A stretch of 6,750 nt of DNA from Flavobacteriaceae bacterium (GTDB taxonomy: Bacteria; Bacteroidota; Bacteroidia; Flavobacteriales; Flavobacteriaceae). Below the pieces are notes generated by a model that was not told where the DNA came from, did not search any database, and saw only the letters and a list, made by a program, of their open reading frames with translations. Each line of letters opens with the position of its first letter. Positions within the stretch are counted from its first letter, which is position 1. This document shows positions 6,143 to 6,750 of the stretch, piece after piece. A program made the position numbers and the translations under genes. The stretch lies in contig PAEO01000015.1 of NCBI GenBank assembly GCA_002703065.1, forward strand, positions 51,922 to 58,671. Reading direction: 5' to 3'.

Positions 6143-6750
6143 ATGAGACTTATATTATTTTTGTTATTAACCATAAACCTTCTTTACTCACAAGACGATA
6201 ATACTCATGTTCCAAATGAGTTCAGAGCAGTATGGGTAGCAAGTGTTGCTAATATTTCTTGGCCGAGTCAACCTGGTTTAGATTCTGAAACACAAAAAGA
6301 AGAAGCTATTCAGATAATTGAAAATGCAAAAAAAGGTAATTTAAATACAATAATTTTACAAGTAAGACCTCAATCAGACGCTCTTTATGAAAGTAAGATT
6401 GAACCTTGGTCGTATTTTTTGACGGGTGAAAGTGGGGTTCCACCTAATCCGTATTACGATCCTCTAAGTTTTTGGATAGAAGAATGTCACAAAAGAGGAA
6501 TAAAGCTACATGCATGGCTAAATCCATACAGAGCAAGTCATCCAACCAATAAATCTATCAATAAAAGTAGTTCAATAAATAGATACTCCGATATTGCCTT
6601 GGAATTAAAAAATGGATATTGGTGGTATGATCCTTCTTTAGATCAAGTAAAAAAATTATCCTTAGATGTCGTAAGGGATATTGTCTCTAGATATAATGTA
6701 GATGGTATTCATTTTGATGATTACTTTTATCCATATCCATCATACAATGA
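6143..6750 (+). CDS. Secreted glycoside-hydrolase-like 10 (GHL10, DUF187) protein, N-terminal part
   Basis: The frame is open from the ATG at 6143 to the window edge and gives 202 residues. It begins with a signal peptide (RLILFLLLTINLLYSQ, 2-17) lacking a lipobox, so export by the general pathway is expected. The catalytic-type barrel starts at FRAVWVASVANISWPS (27-42). Family blocks follow: LQVRPQSDALYESKIEPWS (72-90), a conserved Tyr-Tyr-Asp-Pro segment (104-107), HKRGIKLHAWLNPYRAS (116-132) and GIHFDDYFYPYP (188-199), whose Asp-Asp lies where the barrel's acidic residues are expected. This matches the GHL10 family (PF02638), whose members are predicted TIM-barrel glycosidases; few are characterised and the substrate here is unknown. 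The gene starts 3 bp after the sulfatase stop without its own promoter, which points to joint work on the same, perhaps sulfated, glycan. Family members are often 400-500 residues, so about half is missing. Confidence 0.92.
   Translation, partial: MRLILFLLLTINLLYSQDDNTHVPNEFRAVWVASVANISWPSQPGLDSETQKEEAIQIIENAKKGNLNTIILQVRPQSDALYESKIEPWSYFLTGESGVPPNPYYDPLSFWIEECHKRGIKLHAWLNPYRASHPTNKSINKSSSINRYSDIALELKNGYWWYDPSLDQVKKLSLDVVRDIVSRYNVDGIHFDDYFYPYPSYN

Overview
The window reads as chromosomal DNA of a Bacteroidota bacterium, most likely a marine flavobacterium. It is strongly AT-rich. It has a bacillithiol deacetylase of the BshB1 type, Shine-Dalgarno-poor starts, a tRNA promoter of the Bacteroidota kind (TTTG, 19 bp spacer, TAAATTTG), and an AAA ATPase plus vWA protein pair of a kind I recognise from Bacteroidota. 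There is no phage, CRISPR, insertion sequence or intact mobile element.

Layout. Positions 1-1018 (+) hold the end of a Cys/Met-metabolism PLP enzyme of the cystathionine gamma-synthase family, overlapping bshB1 by 11 bp. Positions 1010-3597 (-) hold a two-gene operon facing the other way: a vWA/MIDAS protein (3597-2470) followed by a MoxR/ChlI-type AAA+ ATPase (2470-1010). The two are joined by a TAATG stop/start overlap. The ATPase gene and bshB1 overlap tail to tail by 9 bp. Positions 3598-4134 have no intact gene. They hold a 65-codon minus-strand reading frame without a start codon, a GGTTTT hexamer repeat, an inverted repeat, a short direct repeat and the tRNA promoter. Positions 4135-4242 hold tRNA-His(GUG) and its intrinsic terminator. 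Positions 4306-4500 encode a 64-residue cold-shock protein. Positions 4622-6750 hold a lipoprotein sulfatase and, 3 bp downstream, a secreted glycoside-hydrolase-like (GHL10/DUF187) protein cut off by the window edge.

How the genes work together. The first pair links sulfur amino-acid metabolism with bacillithiol synthesis, since BshB1 makes the glucosaminyl-malate to which cysteine is later added. The ATPase and vWA protein look like a chelatase-like or MoxR-like machine in which the ATPase remodels a target selected by the metal-binding vWA partner; the target is unknown. The sulfatase and GHL10 protein are both exported and probably co-transcribed, which suggests processing of a sulfated glycan, although no SusC/SusD pair lies in the window. 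I see no clear new system. The least explained parts are the ATPase-vWA pair and the 3.6-4.1 kb intergenic region.
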